A stretch of DNA of 64,000 nucleotides from Rhodoferax sp. (GCA_031291295.1 JARLJI010000200.1:1-64000); one strand, 5' to 3'. Shown: positions 1 to 10,939, counted from the stretch's first letter. Numbers and translations are program-made. Notes: generated by a model from the letters alone, not told the origin.

Positions 1-98
1 GCAAGGCACGCCTCTTCGGTGGCAAACCAGTCGAGAAATTCGTTCCATGTCTGGGGGTAGTCCTTGCCCGCAGTTGGCGTTATTATATGTACGTCCAT
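1..98 (-). CDS. IS1595-family transposase, N-terminal fragment (runs off window)
   Basis: The minus strand reads from an ATG at 98-96 out of the window. The 32 visible residues begin MDVHIITPTAGKDYPQTW and continue with NEFLDWFATEEACL. The pattern YP-x-T-x2-EF-x3-F-x-T-E-x-AC is what I know from the start of IS1595-type transposases, where it precedes a CxxC zinc ribbon and an ISXO2-like DDE domain; those parts would lie outside the window. No start codon upstream fits better. Only the N-terminus is visible, so whether the gene is intact cannot be told. Confidence 0.6.
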   Translation of the reverse strand, partial: MDVHIITPTAGKDYPQTWNEFLDWFATEEACL

Positions 99-139
99 CC
101 AGTAGTTTTGTAATTGCTGGAGCTAAGAGGATACCCCTT
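1..139 (-). mobile_element. Edge of an IS1595-like insertion sequence next to parE
   Basis: The transposase start at 98 is preceded on its own strand by a leader that begins GGGGTATCCTCTTAGC at about 137. A G-rich end a few tens of bases before the transposase ATG suits a terminal inverted repeat. The exact border and any target duplication cannot be fixed because the other end is outside the window. The element ends about 47 bp before the parE start codon and points away from parE. Confidence 0.4.
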
Positions 140-157
140 ATTTGCATCCAGTAGTTT
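96..157. repeat. 13-bp direct repeat flanking the IS edge
   Basis: catccagtagttt occurs at 96-108 and again at 145-157, in the same orientation and 49 bp apart. The first copy covers the start codon of the transposase; the second lies just outside the supposed IS end. It may be a footprint of an earlier insertion or rearrangement. It is longer than the 8-bp target duplication expected of IS1595 elements. Confidence 0.45.
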
Positions 158-185
158 GACTGGCGACGGACTACAATCCGCCGCT

Positions 186-2165
186 ATGGCAACGAACCCC
201 GCAGTCAAACCCCCCGAATACGCCGAAGGCTCGATCCGCGTGCTCAAGGGCCTGGAGCCCGTCAAGCAACGCCCGGGCATGTACACCCGCACCGACAATC
301 CGCTGCACGTGATCCAGGAAGTGCTGGACAACTCGGCCGACGAGGCGCTGGCCGGCCATGGCAAGAAGATCAAGGTCACGCTGCACCAGGACGGCTCGGT
401 CAGCATCGAAGACGATGGTCGCGGCATCCCGTTCGGCCTGCACCCCGAAGAGAAAGCGCCGGTGATCGAGCTGGTGTTCACCCGGTTGCACGCGGGCGGC
501 AAGTTTGACAAGGGCACGGGCGGGGCCTACAGTTTTTCGGGCGGCCTGCACGGCGTGGGCGTTTCCGTCACCAATGCGCTGGCGAAACGGCTGGAGGCCA
601 CCTCCTACCGCGACGACAAGGTGGCGGCGCTGGTGTTTGCGGGCGGCGACGTGGTGGAGCCCTTGACGCTGCGCCCGGCCGGCGAGGGCGACCGCAAATC
701 CGGCACGACGGTTCGGGTCTGGCCCGACGCCAAATACTTCGAGGCGGCCGCGCTGCCGATGCACGAGCTGACGCACCTGCTGCGCAGCAAGGCGGTGCTG
801 ATGCCGGGCGTGACGGTGACGCTGACCGTCGAGAAGACCCGCGAAGTGCAAACCTGGCTCTACAAGGGAGGCCTGCGCGACTATTTGATGCAGGAGCTGA
901 ACGCCGACCCGGTGATTCCGCTGTTCGAGGGCGAGGGCTTCGCCGACGCCGCGCACGACAGCTTTGCCGAAGGCGAGGGCGCGCAGTGGTGCGTGGCCTT
1001 CACCGAAGACGGCCAGCCGGTGCGCGAGAGCTACGTCAACCTGATTCCCACCAGCGCCGGCGGCACGCACGAGAGCGGCCTGCGCGACGGGCTGTTCACC
1101 GCCATCAAGAGCTTCATCGAGCTGCACTCGCTCTTGCCCAAGGGCGTCAAGCTGCTGCCCGAGGACGTGTTTGCGCGCGCCTCGTACGTGCTCTCGGCCA
1201 AGGTGCTGGACCCGCAGTTCCAGGGCCAGATCAAGGAACGGCTGAACTCGCGCGATGCGGTGCGGCTGGTCTCCAGCTTTGTGCGTCCCACGCTCGAACT
1301 CTGGCTGAACCAGCACGTCGACTACGGCAAGAAGCTGGCCGAGCTCGCCATCAAGGCCGCGCAGACGCGCCAGAAGGCCGGCCAGAAGGTGGAAAAGCGC
1401 AAGGGCTCGGGTGTGGCCGTGCTGCCGGGCAAGCTGACCGACTGCGAAAGCAAGGATCTGGCGCATAACGAGGTGTTCCTGGTCGAGGGCGACTCGGCCG
1501 GCGGCAGCGCCAAGATGGGCCGCGACAAGGAAAGCCAGGCGATTTTGCCGCTGCGCGGCAAGGTGCTCAACACCTGGGAGGTCGAGCGCGACCGGCTGTT
1601 TGCGAATACCGAAATTCACGACATCGCGGTGGCAATCGGCATGGACCCGCATGGCCCCGCCGACACGCCCGATTTGACCGGCCTGCGCTACGGCAAGATC
1701 TGCATTTTGAGCGATGCCGACGTTGATGGCTCGCACATCCAGGTGCTGCTGCTCACGCTGTTTTTCCGCCATTTCCCCAAGCTGATCGAGACCGGCCATG
1801 TGTTTGTGGCCAAGCCGCCGCTGTTCCGGGTCGATGCGCCCGCGCGTGGCAAGAAGCCCGCGTCCAAAGCCTATGCGCTGGACGAGGGCGAGCTGACCGC
1901 CATTTTGGACAAGCTGCGCAAGGAAGGCGTGCGCGAGTCGGCGTGGACCATCAGCCGTTTCAAGGGGCTCGGTGAAATGAACGCCGAACAATTGTGGGAA
2001 ACCACGCTCAATCCGGACACGCGCCGCCTGTTGCCGGTGCAGCTGGGCGCGCTGGACTTCTTGCAGACGGAGAGCCTGATCACCAAACTGATGGGCAAGG
2101 GCGAGGCCGCGGCCCGGCGCGAACTGATGGAGCTGCACGGCGACGCCGTGGAAATCGATATCTGA
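186..2165 (+). CDS. parE: DNA topoisomerase IV subunit B
   Basis: The 659-residue protein is the ATPase subunit of topoisomerase IV, which pairs with ParC to decatenate chromosomes in the cytoplasm. The GHKL ATPase begins the protein, with QEVLDNSADEA at about residues 44-54 (general-base Glu45, Asn49). The TOPRIM domain shows EGDSAGGSAKMG from Glu434 and the metal-binding DADVD at 510-514. The C-terminus has the usual FKGLGEMN segment. The ATG at 186 was chosen because MATNPAVKPPEYAEGSIRVL matches normal ParE starts; the 24 codons before it derive from IS-flanking sequence. The next gene overlaps its stop codon. Family identity is secure. Confidence 0.96.
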   Translation: MATNPAVKPPEYAEGSIRVLKGLEPVKQRPGMYTRTDNPLHVIQEVLDNSADEALAGHGKKIKVTLHQDGSVSIEDDGRGIPFGLHPEEKAPVIELVFTRLHAGGKFDKGTGGAYSFSGGLHGVGVSVTNALAKRLEATSYRDDKVAALVFAGGDVVEPLTLRPAGEGDRKSGTTVRVWPDAKYFEAAALPMHELTHLLRSKAVLMPGVTVTLTVEKTREVQTWLYKGGLRDYLMQELNADPVIPLFEGEGFADAAHDSFAEGEGAQWCVAFTEDGQPVRESYVNLIPTSAGGTHESGLRDGLFTAIKSFIELHSLLPKGVKLLPEDVFARASYVLSAKVLDPQFQGQIKERLNSRDAVRLVSSFVRPTLELWLNQHVDYGKKLAELAIKAAQTRQKAGQKVEKRKGSGVAVLPGKLTDCESKDLAHNEVFLVEGDSAGGSAKMGRDKESQAILPLRGKVLNTWEVERDRLFANTEIHDIAVAIGMDPHGPADTPDLTGLRYGKICILSDADVDGSHIQVLLLTLFFRHFPKLIETGHVFVAKPPLFRVDAPARGKKPASKAYALDEGELTAILDKLRKEGVRESAWTISRFKGLGEMNAEQLWETTLNPDTRRLLPVQLGALDFLQTESLITKLMGKGEAAARRELMELHGDAVEIDI

Positions 2166-2971
2166 TGATGGCCACCGGTTCCGTCCGCGCCCTGCGGAAT
2201 TTCAGCTTTTCAGGCCTCAAGCCCGTGCTGGCTGGGCTTGTTGTGCTATTTATTTTGCAGCACCCGGCGCATGCTGAGGTGTGGGGCTACATGGACGGCC
2301 AGGGCGTGGCGCATTTTGCGGCGCAGCGCCTGGACGCGCGCTACACGCTGTTTTTCCGCGCCGGCGAAAGCTTCGATACACGCGATGGCCTCCCGCTGTC
2401 GGGCAGCGCCCGGCGCGCCGGGACGGCCTCTGCGGCATCCACCAGCCTGCTGGCGTTTTTCGATACATCGCCCAAATACAAGCAGGTCAGGCGCCGCTTG
2501 CAGGATGCATCCAGTGCGAACCACATCGACTATGAGCTGCTGCGCGCGCTGGTCGCGACGGAATCGGGCTTTGATGCGCAGGCCGTCTCGCCCAAAGGCG
2601 CCGTGGGCTTGATGCAAGTCATGCCCGAGACCGCGCAGCGCTATGGCTTGCAGGGTGACAGGGGCACGCCGATCGAAAAGCAGCTGGCCGACCCCGACAC
2701 CAACATCCGCATCGGCGCGCGCTACCTGCACGACCTGATCCACCTGTTTCCTGGCCAGCTGGAGCTGGCGCTGGCCGCCTACAACGCAGGCGCGGGCGCG
2801 GTGCAGCGGGCCGGCAACAAGATTCCGAACTACCTGGAAACCAGAAACTACGTCGATACCGTGATGCAGCTCTACAACCACTTGAAACCCGACGGCATGA
2901 GGGCCGTGCCCGGCGCCCGGGTGCACGTGGAAATGATGGGCGGCCCGGTGGCTCTTGCAGACCAGGATTGA
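2165..2971 (+). CDS. Soluble lytic transglycosylase, SLT domain, exported
   Basis: The protein has 268 residues and should cleave peptidoglycan glycan strands in the periplasm with formation of 1,6-anhydroMurNAc. A signal peptide ends near residue 37 (PAHA-EV). A short DUF4124-like stretch follows at about 38-66. The SLT domain spans about 122-240, with catalytic Glu133 in ATESGFD, then GLMQVMPETA and AAYNAG. The start ATG overlaps the last base of the parE stop (TGATG), so the two are probably translationally coupled. The gene lies between the two topoisomerase IV genes, a common order in Burkholderiales with no obvious mechanistic link. Confidence 0.9.
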   Translation: MMATGSVRALRNFSFSGLKPVLAGLVVLFILQHPAHAEVWGYMDGQGVAHFAAQRLDARYTLFFRAGESFDTRDGLPLSGSARRAGTASAASTSLLAFFDTSPKYKQVRRRLQDASSANHIDYELLRALVATESGFDAQAVSPKGAVGLMQVMPETAQRYGLQGDRGTPIEKQLADPDTNIRIGARYLHDLIHLFPGQLELALAAYNAGAGAVQRAGNKIPNYLETRNYVDTVMQLYNHLKPDGMRAVPGARVHVEMMGGPVALADQD

Positions 2972-3129
2972 TGCCCATGCAACTCGTGTTGGTGAAGGCG
3001 ACATCTACAAACCTGGCGGCCTGAAAGCAGAAACCGTTCACTGATTTCCTGCTGGCATCCGGCGCCTGTCCCCGCCCGGTCTCAAGCTGTCAGCTTTAAC
3101 CCGTATTAGCACGCCAATCTACATTCACG

Positions 3130-5475
<2,346 letters not shown>

Positions 5476-5524
5476 TCAAGGGGGCACAAGCCGGTGCCGG
5501 ATGGGCGCGGCGGTGTACTTATGC

Positions 5525-5989
5525 TCAGCCGGCGTGCGCGGCTGGCTGGTAGATCCCCGCTTCGGAGCGGAACGGAACCGCGAGGCGATTCCAGCCGTTG
5601 ATCGCAACGACGGCCAGTGTCAAATCGACCAGCGCTTTTTCGTCGAACTGGCGCCGCACCTCGTCATAGAGTTCATCGGACACCTCATGTCCGGCCAGTT
5701 GCGTGACCGCCTCGGCCCACGCCAGCGCGGCGCGCTCACGCGCCGAGTAGAACGTCGTCTCGCGCCACGCCGGCAGCAGGTACAGGCGCTGCTCGGTCTC
5801 GCCGGCCGCGCGCGCATCCTTGCTGTGCATGTCCAGGCAGTAGGCGCAGCCGTTGATCTGGGACACGCGCATCTTCACCAGCTCGAGCAGCGACTGCTCC
5901 AGCCCGCATCCCCGCACGTACTTCTCCACACCCAGCATCGCCTGGAAGGCGCCGGGCGATGCTTTTTTGTAGTCGATCCGTTCTGCCAT
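5525..5989 (-). CDS. Carboxymuconolactone decarboxylase / AhpD-like protein
   Basis: The 154-residue protein belongs to the AhpD-like alpha-helical superfamily. It has the CxxC-x3-H redox motif in NGCAYCLDMHSKDA (about residues 46-59), preceded by LVKMRVSQI, which is the typical layout of peroxidase-type members. It is probably a small cytoplasmic peroxidase or disulfide reductase; the physiological substrate is unknown. The gene stands alone between parC (convergent) and a lumazine synthase gene on the same strand. A GGAGAT Shine-Dalgarno precedes its ATG. Confidence 0.85.
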   Translation of the reverse strand: MAERIDYKKASPGAFQAMLGVEKYVRGCGLEQSLLELVKMRVSQINGCAYCLDMHSKDARAAGETEQRLYLLPAWRETTFYSARERAALAWAEAVTQLAGHEVSDELYDEVRRQFDEKALVDLTLAVVAINGWNRLAVPFRSEAGIYQPAAHAG

Positions 5990-6006
5990 ATTGATCTCCT
6001 TGAAGT

Positions 6007-6060
6007 AAAAACAGGCTGTAGCCCTTGCCAGTAGGGCGTTAGCTGCTATTGATGTTGCAG
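6007..6060 (+). repeat. Dispersed short repeat, copy A (GCTGTAGCCCTTG type)
   Basis: The core GGCTGTAGCCCTTGCCA followed by AGCTGCTATT is shared with copies at 32023-32071, 37953-38000 and (reverse strand) 53651-53708. This copy lies between the AhpD-like gene and ribH and is non-coding. Confidence 0.6.
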
Positions 6061-6070
6061 CAAACGGATT

Positions 6071-6562
6071 TCATGCCAAAGTCAATGCATCGATCCGCCG
6101 CAGGCTCTCCACTGTCTGCAGGCAGGCCTGCGCTGCCTCCGTTCCCTTCACGACGAAGTGCTCGGTGAAGAAGCGCCGATGCTCCTCGTGCTCGTGAAAG
6201 TGCAGTGGCGTCAGCACGGCAGAGAGCACCGGCACGCCGGTCTCCAGCTGCACGGACATCAGCGCCTTGATCACCGCGTCGGCGACGAACTCATGGCGGT
6301 AAATGCCGCCGTCCACCACGAAGCCGCAGGCCACGATGGCGGCATAGCGGCCGCATTGGGCGAGCTTCTTGGTATGCAGCGGAATCTCGAAGGCGCCGGG
6401 CACCTCGAACACATCGATGGCCTGGCGTGGCAGGCCGTGGCGCGTCATCTCTGCCAGAAACGCGTCGCGTCCCTGGTTGACGATGTCGTGATGCCAGTGC
6501 GCCTGAATAAACGCAAAGCGTGCGTCGAGCGGGAGCTTGGGGTGGTGATCGGACTGACTCAT
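6071..6562 (-). CDS. ribH: 6,7-dimethyl-8-ribityllumazine synthase, type II
   Basis: The 163-residue enzyme makes 6,7-dimethyl-8-ribityllumazine, the penultimate step of riboflavin synthesis. FAFIQAHWHHDIVNQGRDAF near the N-terminus, then VFEVPGAFEIPLHTKKL, GFVVDGGIYRHEFVADAV and the LTPLHFHEHEEHRRFF segment fit the RibH2 (decameric) group rather than the usual icosahedral RibH1. MSQSDHH at 6562 is the preferred start; an upstream ATG in frame lies in the leader. No other rib gene is adjacent. The leader carries an FMN riboswitch, so expression should fall when FMN is plentiful. Confidence 0.88.
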   Translation of the reverse strand: MSQSDHHPKLPLDARFAFIQAHWHHDIVNQGRDAFLAEMTRHGLPRQAIDVFEVPGAFEIPLHTKKLAQCGRYAAIVACGFVVDGGIYRHEFVADAVIKALMSVQLETGVPVLSAVLTPLHFHEHEEHRRFFTEHFVVKGTEAAQACLQTVESLRRIDALTLA

Positions 6563-6584
6563 GGATTTCCTCGCTGAGGTGGTT

Positions 6585-6612
6585 ACCAAAAATCAGGGCG
6601 AACGCAGTCGCC
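6585..6612 (-). terminator. Hairpin with U-tract between FMN aptamer and ribH
   Basis: On the minus strand GGCGA and TCGCC pair around a six-base loop and are followed within three bases by a run of five T. It lies between the FMN aptamer and the ribH start, where a riboswitch expression platform would be expected. The stem is short, so this is a candidate only; control of translation initiation is the alternative. Confidence 0.4.
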
Positions 6613-6656
6613 AGCCCGCACTCGCGCGGGCGCGCGGGGCAAGGCCGTCAACCTCG

Positions 6657-6808
6657 CGATCTCTTTCATCCGGACTGTGACCGTCGGCTTCGGAGTTGCA
6701 CCGAATCTGCTGACCCCGCCAGGCTTCAGGCCAGGGCGGGCGCTCGCGGGCTGATGCGATTACTCGCCATCACCGCCGGTGGGGACTTTCACCCCGCCCT
6801 GAGAACGC
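6657..6808 (-). promoter_or_regulatory. FMN riboswitch (RFN element) in the ribH leader
   Basis: Read on the minus strand, the conserved RFN blocks appear in order: CAGGGCGGGGTGAAAGTCCC, CACCGGCGGTGATGGCG, CAGCAGATTCGGTGCAACTC, CCGACGGTCACAGTCCGGAT and GAAAGAGATCG. These are the helix-closing and loop-conserved parts of the FMN aptamer. The element ends about 95 bases before the ribH ATG. FMN binding normally switches such leaders off. Confidence 0.95.
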
Positions 6809-6889
6809 TTGGGGCCCGCGATGGCTCGCGGGACGGGAATATTCTAGATCGGCCTGGAATTTGATGCGCTGTGCATCAGCGGGCGACCG

Positions 6890-7348
6890 TCAGCCGATCT
6901 CGGCGATCAGCTCGATCTCCACGCACGCGCCCATCGGGATTTGCGCTACGCCAAAGGCACTGCGGGCATGGGCGCCCTTGTCGCCAAAAACCTGGCCGAT
7001 CAGCTCGCTGGCGCCGTTGGTGACCAGGTGTTGCTCGGTGAAGCTGCCGGTCGAATTGACGAGCGACATGAGCTTGACGATGCGTTTGACCTTGTTGAGA
7101 TCCCCCCCCACGGCGGCCTGCAGCGTTCCCATGAGGTCGATCGCCACGGCGCGCGCTGCTGCCTTGCCTTCTTCGGTGCTGATGTCTTTGCCGAACTGGC
7201 CGACCCAGGGCGTGCCATTCTTCTTCGCAATGTGCCCGCTCAGGAACACCAGGTTGCCGGTCTGCACGAACGGCACGTAGGCCGCGGCAGGCGTGGCGAC
7301 GGCGGGCAGGGTGATGCCGAGTTCTTTCAGCTTGTCGTAAATGCTCAT
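6890..7348 (-). CDS. RidA / YjgF / UK114-family protein
   Basis: The 152-residue protein is of the Rid family, trimeric enzymes that hydrolyse reactive enamine/imine intermediates or have related roles. The stretches GNLVFLSGHIAKKNG, VAIDLMGTLQAAVGGDLNKV and GVAQIPMGACVEIE are typical. The position of the usual RidA arginine, before the C-terminal ... PxGAxVEIE motif, is occupied by sequence not clearly matching the active enamine-deaminase set, so it may be one of the Rid1-7 side groups. Its start codon overlaps the stop of the transglutaminase gene upstream (ATGA), which implies coupled translation. Confidence 0.85.
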   Translation of the reverse strand: MSIYDKLKELGITLPAVATPAAAYVPFVQTGNLVFLSGHIAKKNGTPWVGQFGKDISTEEGKAAARAVAIDLMGTLQAAVGGDLNKVKRIVKLMSLVNSTGSFTEQHLVTNGASELIGQVFGDKGAHARSAFGVAQIPMGACVEIELIAEIG

Positions 7349-8283
7349 GGTGAGTCCTCTGGAAATTGTGAATTTATGGGCTCCACTGTAACGCGCACCT
7401 CGAGCGTGTGGTCGGCCCCGCCATGGATCACGCCGCGCAGGGGCGCGACGTCCCCGTAGTCGCGGCCGATCGCCAGCGTGACGTAGTCTTCGCCCGGCGT
7501 GCCGGCGCCAAAGCGGTCATTCGTCGGATCGAAGTCGCACCAGAGCGGGCCACCCGACAGTTCTGGCAGGCCGGGCAGAAGGTCGGGTAAGTAGACCGAG
7601 GCCCAGGCATGCGAGGCATCGCTGCCGACCAGCCGGGGCTGGCCCGGCGGCGGCTGCGTCAGCAGGTAGCCGCTGACATAGCGCGCGGGCAGGCCCATCG
7701 CGCGTAGACACGCCACCATGATGTGCGCAAAGTCCTGACAGACGCCCGTGCGCTGGCTCAGGGCCTCCAGCACCGGTGTGCTGACGTCGGTGCTCTGCGG
7801 CTCGTAGCGGAACTCGCCGTGGATGCGCGTCATCAGGTCGCGCGCGGCAGCCAGCAACGGCACACCCGGGCCGAAGCTGGGCCGCGCATACGCCGCGAAA
7901 TCATCGTAGCGCGGGACCAGGGGAGACGCAAAAACGAAGCCGGCGGCCGCGTCGTAGGGCGCACCGGCGCGGTAGTGGAAGCGATCGCGCACCTGCTCCC
8001 AGGGCAGAGTGCTGCGCGGCGCGGCGACTGCGCTGGTGGACACCACGCTGGTCGCGATTACGGCGAGTTCGTCATGCTCGACTTGCAGCGAAAAAAACGA
8101 CCGCGTGTTGCCAAACACGTCCTGCATTTCACTGAGGTCGCTTGGTGCGGGGCGCACGTCCAGCTTGTGGCTGACGAGCTTTTGGGTCGCCGTGTCCAGC
8201 GGCTTCAGATACGCCATGTGCTGCGCGGTTTTGACCGGCGGCGTGTAGTCGAACAGGGTTTCGTGGATGACGCGCAGATCCAT
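7345..8283 (-). CDS. Transglutaminase-like protein with bacterial transglutaminase N-domain
   Basis: The protein has 312 residues. An N-terminal beta-rich domain (MDLRVIHETLFDYTPPV) is followed by a transglutaminase-like core with catalytic triad Cys182 (RTGVCQDFAH), His225 (SDASHAWASV) and Asp252 (CDFDPTND). Cytoplasmic, with no signal peptide. Such proteins accompany ATP-grasp/alpha-E proteins in predicted peptide ligation or hydrolysis systems described from genome context; the substrate is unknown. The start at 8283 overlaps the stop of the ATP-grasp gene, and its stop overlaps the ridA-like start, making a tight three-gene operon. Confidence 0.88.
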   Translation of the reverse strand: MDLRVIHETLFDYTPPVKTAQHMAYLKPLDTATQKLVSHKLDVRPAPSDLSEMQDVFGNTRSFFSLQVEHDELAVIATSVVSTSAVAAPRSTLPWEQVRDRFHYRAGAPYDAAAGFVFASPLVPRYDDFAAYARPSFGPGVPLLAAARDLMTRIHGEFRYEPQSTDVSTPVLEALSQRTGVCQDFAHIMVACLRAMGLPARYVSGYLLTQPPPGQPRLVGSDASHAWASVYLPDLLPGLPELSGGPLWCDFDPTNDRFGAGTPGEDYVTLAIGRDYGDVAPLRGVIHGGADHTLEVRVTVEPINSQFPEDSP

Positions 8284-10901
8284 CAGGCCCCCACCACGGG
8301 CTGGGGCGCCGATGAATGCGTGAAATACAGCGTGCCGATCTCGTCCGACACCGTGAAGACGGCGGTCGCGCATTGCTGCAGCAGCTCGATCAACTGGCGG
8401 TACCGGCCCGCCTCGTCCACCGTGCACAGTTGCTCCAGATTCCAGCGGCCGGGGTCGGGAAGGTGCAGCGCCAGTTCGCCGGCTTTCCCGGTGTCGCCAC
8501 CGGCCAGTTTCGCCAGGCGTCCGCCCAGCGCCTGCGCCACCCAGCCCAGCGAACGCGGGTTGTCACGGTCCAGCACCAGCAAATCCAGCAGCGCCGGCAC
8601 TTCGCGGCTTTGCTGGTAGCGCGCGTGGAAGGTGATGGTGTTGTCGAACAGGGCGATCATGGCCTCAAAGCCGCCGGCGTCGTGCACCGAGCCGGTCTCG
8701 AAGCCGTGCGCCAGGGATGCCGCCAAAAATCCCAGTCGCTCGAGATAACGCCCGATGCTGAGCAGCCGCCAGCCGTCGTCGCGTGCCATGCGGTCGGTTT
8801 GTGCCCCGGTGATGGCAGCCAGCTGGCCGCTGGCTGCCTCCAGCATGCGCACGGCGTCCAGCGAGGCGTTGTCGCCGCCCTTGATGTCCTCAAAGCCGCG
8901 CCGGGAGAACTCCTGCTCTGCGCGCACGATCATGTTCCAGTGCTCCTGCGACAGGCGCTCGCGCACGGCGAAGGCCGCGAGCTTGACGGCGCGCAGGGTG
9001 AAGCCCACGCTGGCGACACCATTGTGACCCCCCAGCCCCGCGATCAGCGAGCGTTCGAACACGCGCGGCGCCAGGCTGGCGGCCGGCACGTCGGACAGCA
9101 CCAGCGCGTTGCGGATGGCCAGGTCGCCCAGCCAGGTCAACAGCGGCCGCGACGACTGGTCTTCGCCGTTGAGGCAGTCCAGCGTGAGGTGCGCCAGCCG
9201 GACCGTGTTTTCGCAGCGCTCGGTATAGCGGCCAAGCCAATACAGGTTTTCCGCCGCGCGGCTGGTCACCAGAGGCTTGCGATGCGCCAGCGATGCGGCC
9301 GGATGCTGGGTCTGCGGCAACAAGGTGGTCCGGTCTACTTCGCCCGGTCCTTGCGTGAGGACCCAGGTGTCCGCGCTGCTGCCGCCGCGTTGCATCGTCG
9401 CCACCTCTTCGCTGGCTGTGGCGATACGCGCCAGTCCGCCAGGCAGAACGCGCCACGACTGTGGGCCATCGCAGACCGCGAACACCCGCAGCATGGCCGA
9501 GCGCGGCACGATGCGCGGTGAATGGGGCTCGCGGCTCCAGGTCGGCATTTGCGACAGCGGCAGGTAATCCTGCACGGTATGCGCGTCGCCGTTGCGCAGG
9601 ATGCGCCCCGCCCATTCGTCCAGCGCACGGCGTGGCAGCGAGCGTCCCCGCACCGAATTGAACGAATCGGGGCCCGGGTACGTGGGCTTGATGACGCGCT
9701 CGCTCAAGCGCGGCAGCACGTCCGCCATCGCTGCCTGCTCGCCGCACCACCACGTGGGCAGGGCCGGCAGTTGCAGTTCTTCGCCCAGCAGGTGCCTGGC
9801 GAGCGCCGGCAAAAAGCCGAGCAGGGCGGGCGACTCCAGAAACCCCGAGCCCGGCGCATTGGCTACCAGCACATGGCCCGCGCGAATCGCCTGCAGCAGG
9901 CCGGGCACACCGAGCCGCGAATCCGCGCGCAATTCCAGCGGGTCCAGAAACTCGTCGTCGAGCCGTTTCAGCAACGCGTGCACCGGCTCCAGGCCCTGCA
10001 GCGTCCTGAGGTACAGCCGCTGGTCGCGCACCGTCAGGTCGCCGCCCTCGACCAGCGTCAGGCCGAGGTAGCGCGCCAGGTAGGCGTGCTCGAAATAGGT
10101 CTCGTTGTAGGGGCCGGGCGTCAGCAGCGCGATATGCGAGTCGGCGCCGGCCGGGCTCATGCGCTTGAGGCCATCCACCAGCGCGCGGTAGGTGGCGGCC
10201 AGCCGCTGCACGTGCAGGGCCTCGAAGGCCTTGGGGAACAGGCGCGAGATGGAGAGCCGGTTTTCCAGCAGGTAACCGAGCCCGGACGGTGCCTGCGTGC
10301 GCTGCGAGACCACCCACCAGTTGCCATCCGGCCCGCGCGCCAGGTCGAAGGCGGCGATGTGCAGGTGCGTGCCGCCCATGGGTTGGACGCCGTGCATGGC
10401 GCGCAGGTAGCCGGGGTGGCCCTGCACCAGCGCGGGCGGCAGCAGGCCGCTGGCCAGCAATTGCTGGGGGCCGTAGACGTCGGCCATCACGCGGTCCAGC
10501 ACGCGCACGCGCTGTTGCACGCCGGCCTCGATCTGCTGCCAGCTCTGCGGCGAGATGATCAGCGGGAACAGGTCCAGCGACCAAGGCCGCTGCGGGCCGC
10601 TGGCGTCAGCATAGACGTTGTAGGTAACGCCGTTGTCGCGGATCTGACGCTCCAGGCTCGCGGTGCGCAGGTCCAGGTCGGTGAAGCCGTCCAGCCCCAG
10701 ATGCTCAAAGAATTGGCTCCAAGCCGGCGTCAGTTCTTGGCTTTGCGCTTCTGATTTTGTAGCAACGGCAGATACGCGGCCGCGCAGCTCGTCGAAATGG
10801 CCGGGCGCAGCCGGAGGCGCCAGGGACGCTGCCAGCTCGGCAGGTGTTTGCGGGGTGTCGGTGTCGAAGAGGGAGTCCACGGAATCGTCAGGTTGGGTCA
10901 C
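8283..10901 (-). CDS. Circularly permuted ATP-grasp (type 2) fused to alpha-E domain
   Basis: The 872-residue protein joins two families that are usually separate genes. Residues ~60-540 are a circularly permuted ATP-grasp domain (DUF404/DUF407), with YLRAMHGVQPMGG, LLTPGPYNETYFEHAYLARY and RLDDEFLDPLELRADS. Residues ~548-872 are an alpha-E domain (DUF403) starting SRAAENLYWLGRYTERCENT. The first ~55 residues are acidic and probably flexible. The ATP-grasp is predicted to form amide or peptide bonds; the alpha-E role is unknown. It is the first gene of an operon with the transglutaminase and RidA-like genes. The same two domains occur unfused at 34418-36900. Confidence 0.9.
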   Translation of the reverse strand: MTQPDDSVDSLFDTDTPQTPAELAASLAPPAAPGHFDELRGRVSAVATKSEAQSQELTPAWSQFFEHLGLDGFTDLDLRTASLERQIRDNGVTYNVYADASGPQRPWSLDLFPLIISPQSWQQIEAGVQQRVRVLDRVMADVYGPQQLLASGLLPPALVQGHPGYLRAMHGVQPMGGTHLHIAAFDLARGPDGNWWVVSQRTQAPSGLGYLLENRLSISRLFPKAFEALHVQRLAATYRALVDGLKRMSPAGADSHIALLTPGPYNETYFEHAYLARYLGLTLVEGGDLTVRDQRLYLRTLQGLEPVHALLKRLDDEFLDPLELRADSRLGVPGLLQAIRAGHVLVANAPGSGFLESPALLGFLPALARHLLGEELQLPALPTWWCGEQAAMADVLPRLSERVIKPTYPGPDSFNSVRGRSLPRRALDEWAGRILRNGDAHTVQDYLPLSQMPTWSREPHSPRIVPRSAMLRVFAVCDGPQSWRVLPGGLARIATASEEVATMQRGGSSADTWVLTQGPGEVDRTTLLPQTQHPAASLAHRKPLVTSRAAENLYWLGRYTERCENTVRLAHLTLDCLNGEDQSSRPLLTWLGDLAIRNALVLSDVPAASLAPRVFERSLIAGLGGHNGVASVGFTLRAVKLAAFAVRERLSQEHWNMIVRAEQEFSRRGFEDIKGGDNASLDAVRMLEAASGQLAAITGAQTDRMARDDGWRLLSIGRYLERLGFLAASLAHGFETGSVHDAGGFEAMIALFDNTITFHARYQQSREVPALLDLLVLDRDNPRSLGWVAQALGGRLAKLAGGDTGKAGELALHLPDPGRWNLEQLCTVDEAGRYRQLIELLQQCATAVFTVSDEIGTLYFTHSSAPQPVVGA

Positions 10902-10939
10902 TTCGCGCTATTGTCCCATCCCCGCCAGTAACCGGCGCG

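Noticed and set aside
171-2138. Long minus-strand open frame opposite parE (and similar ones opposite parC, the ATP-grasp gene and comEC)
   Set aside because: Arg/Gln/His-rich composition with no domain; it is the mirror of codon bias of a secure gene in high-GC DNA.
5479-5510. GGCAC...GTGCC hairpin after parC
   Set aside because: Five-base stem without a T-run; not a convincing terminator.
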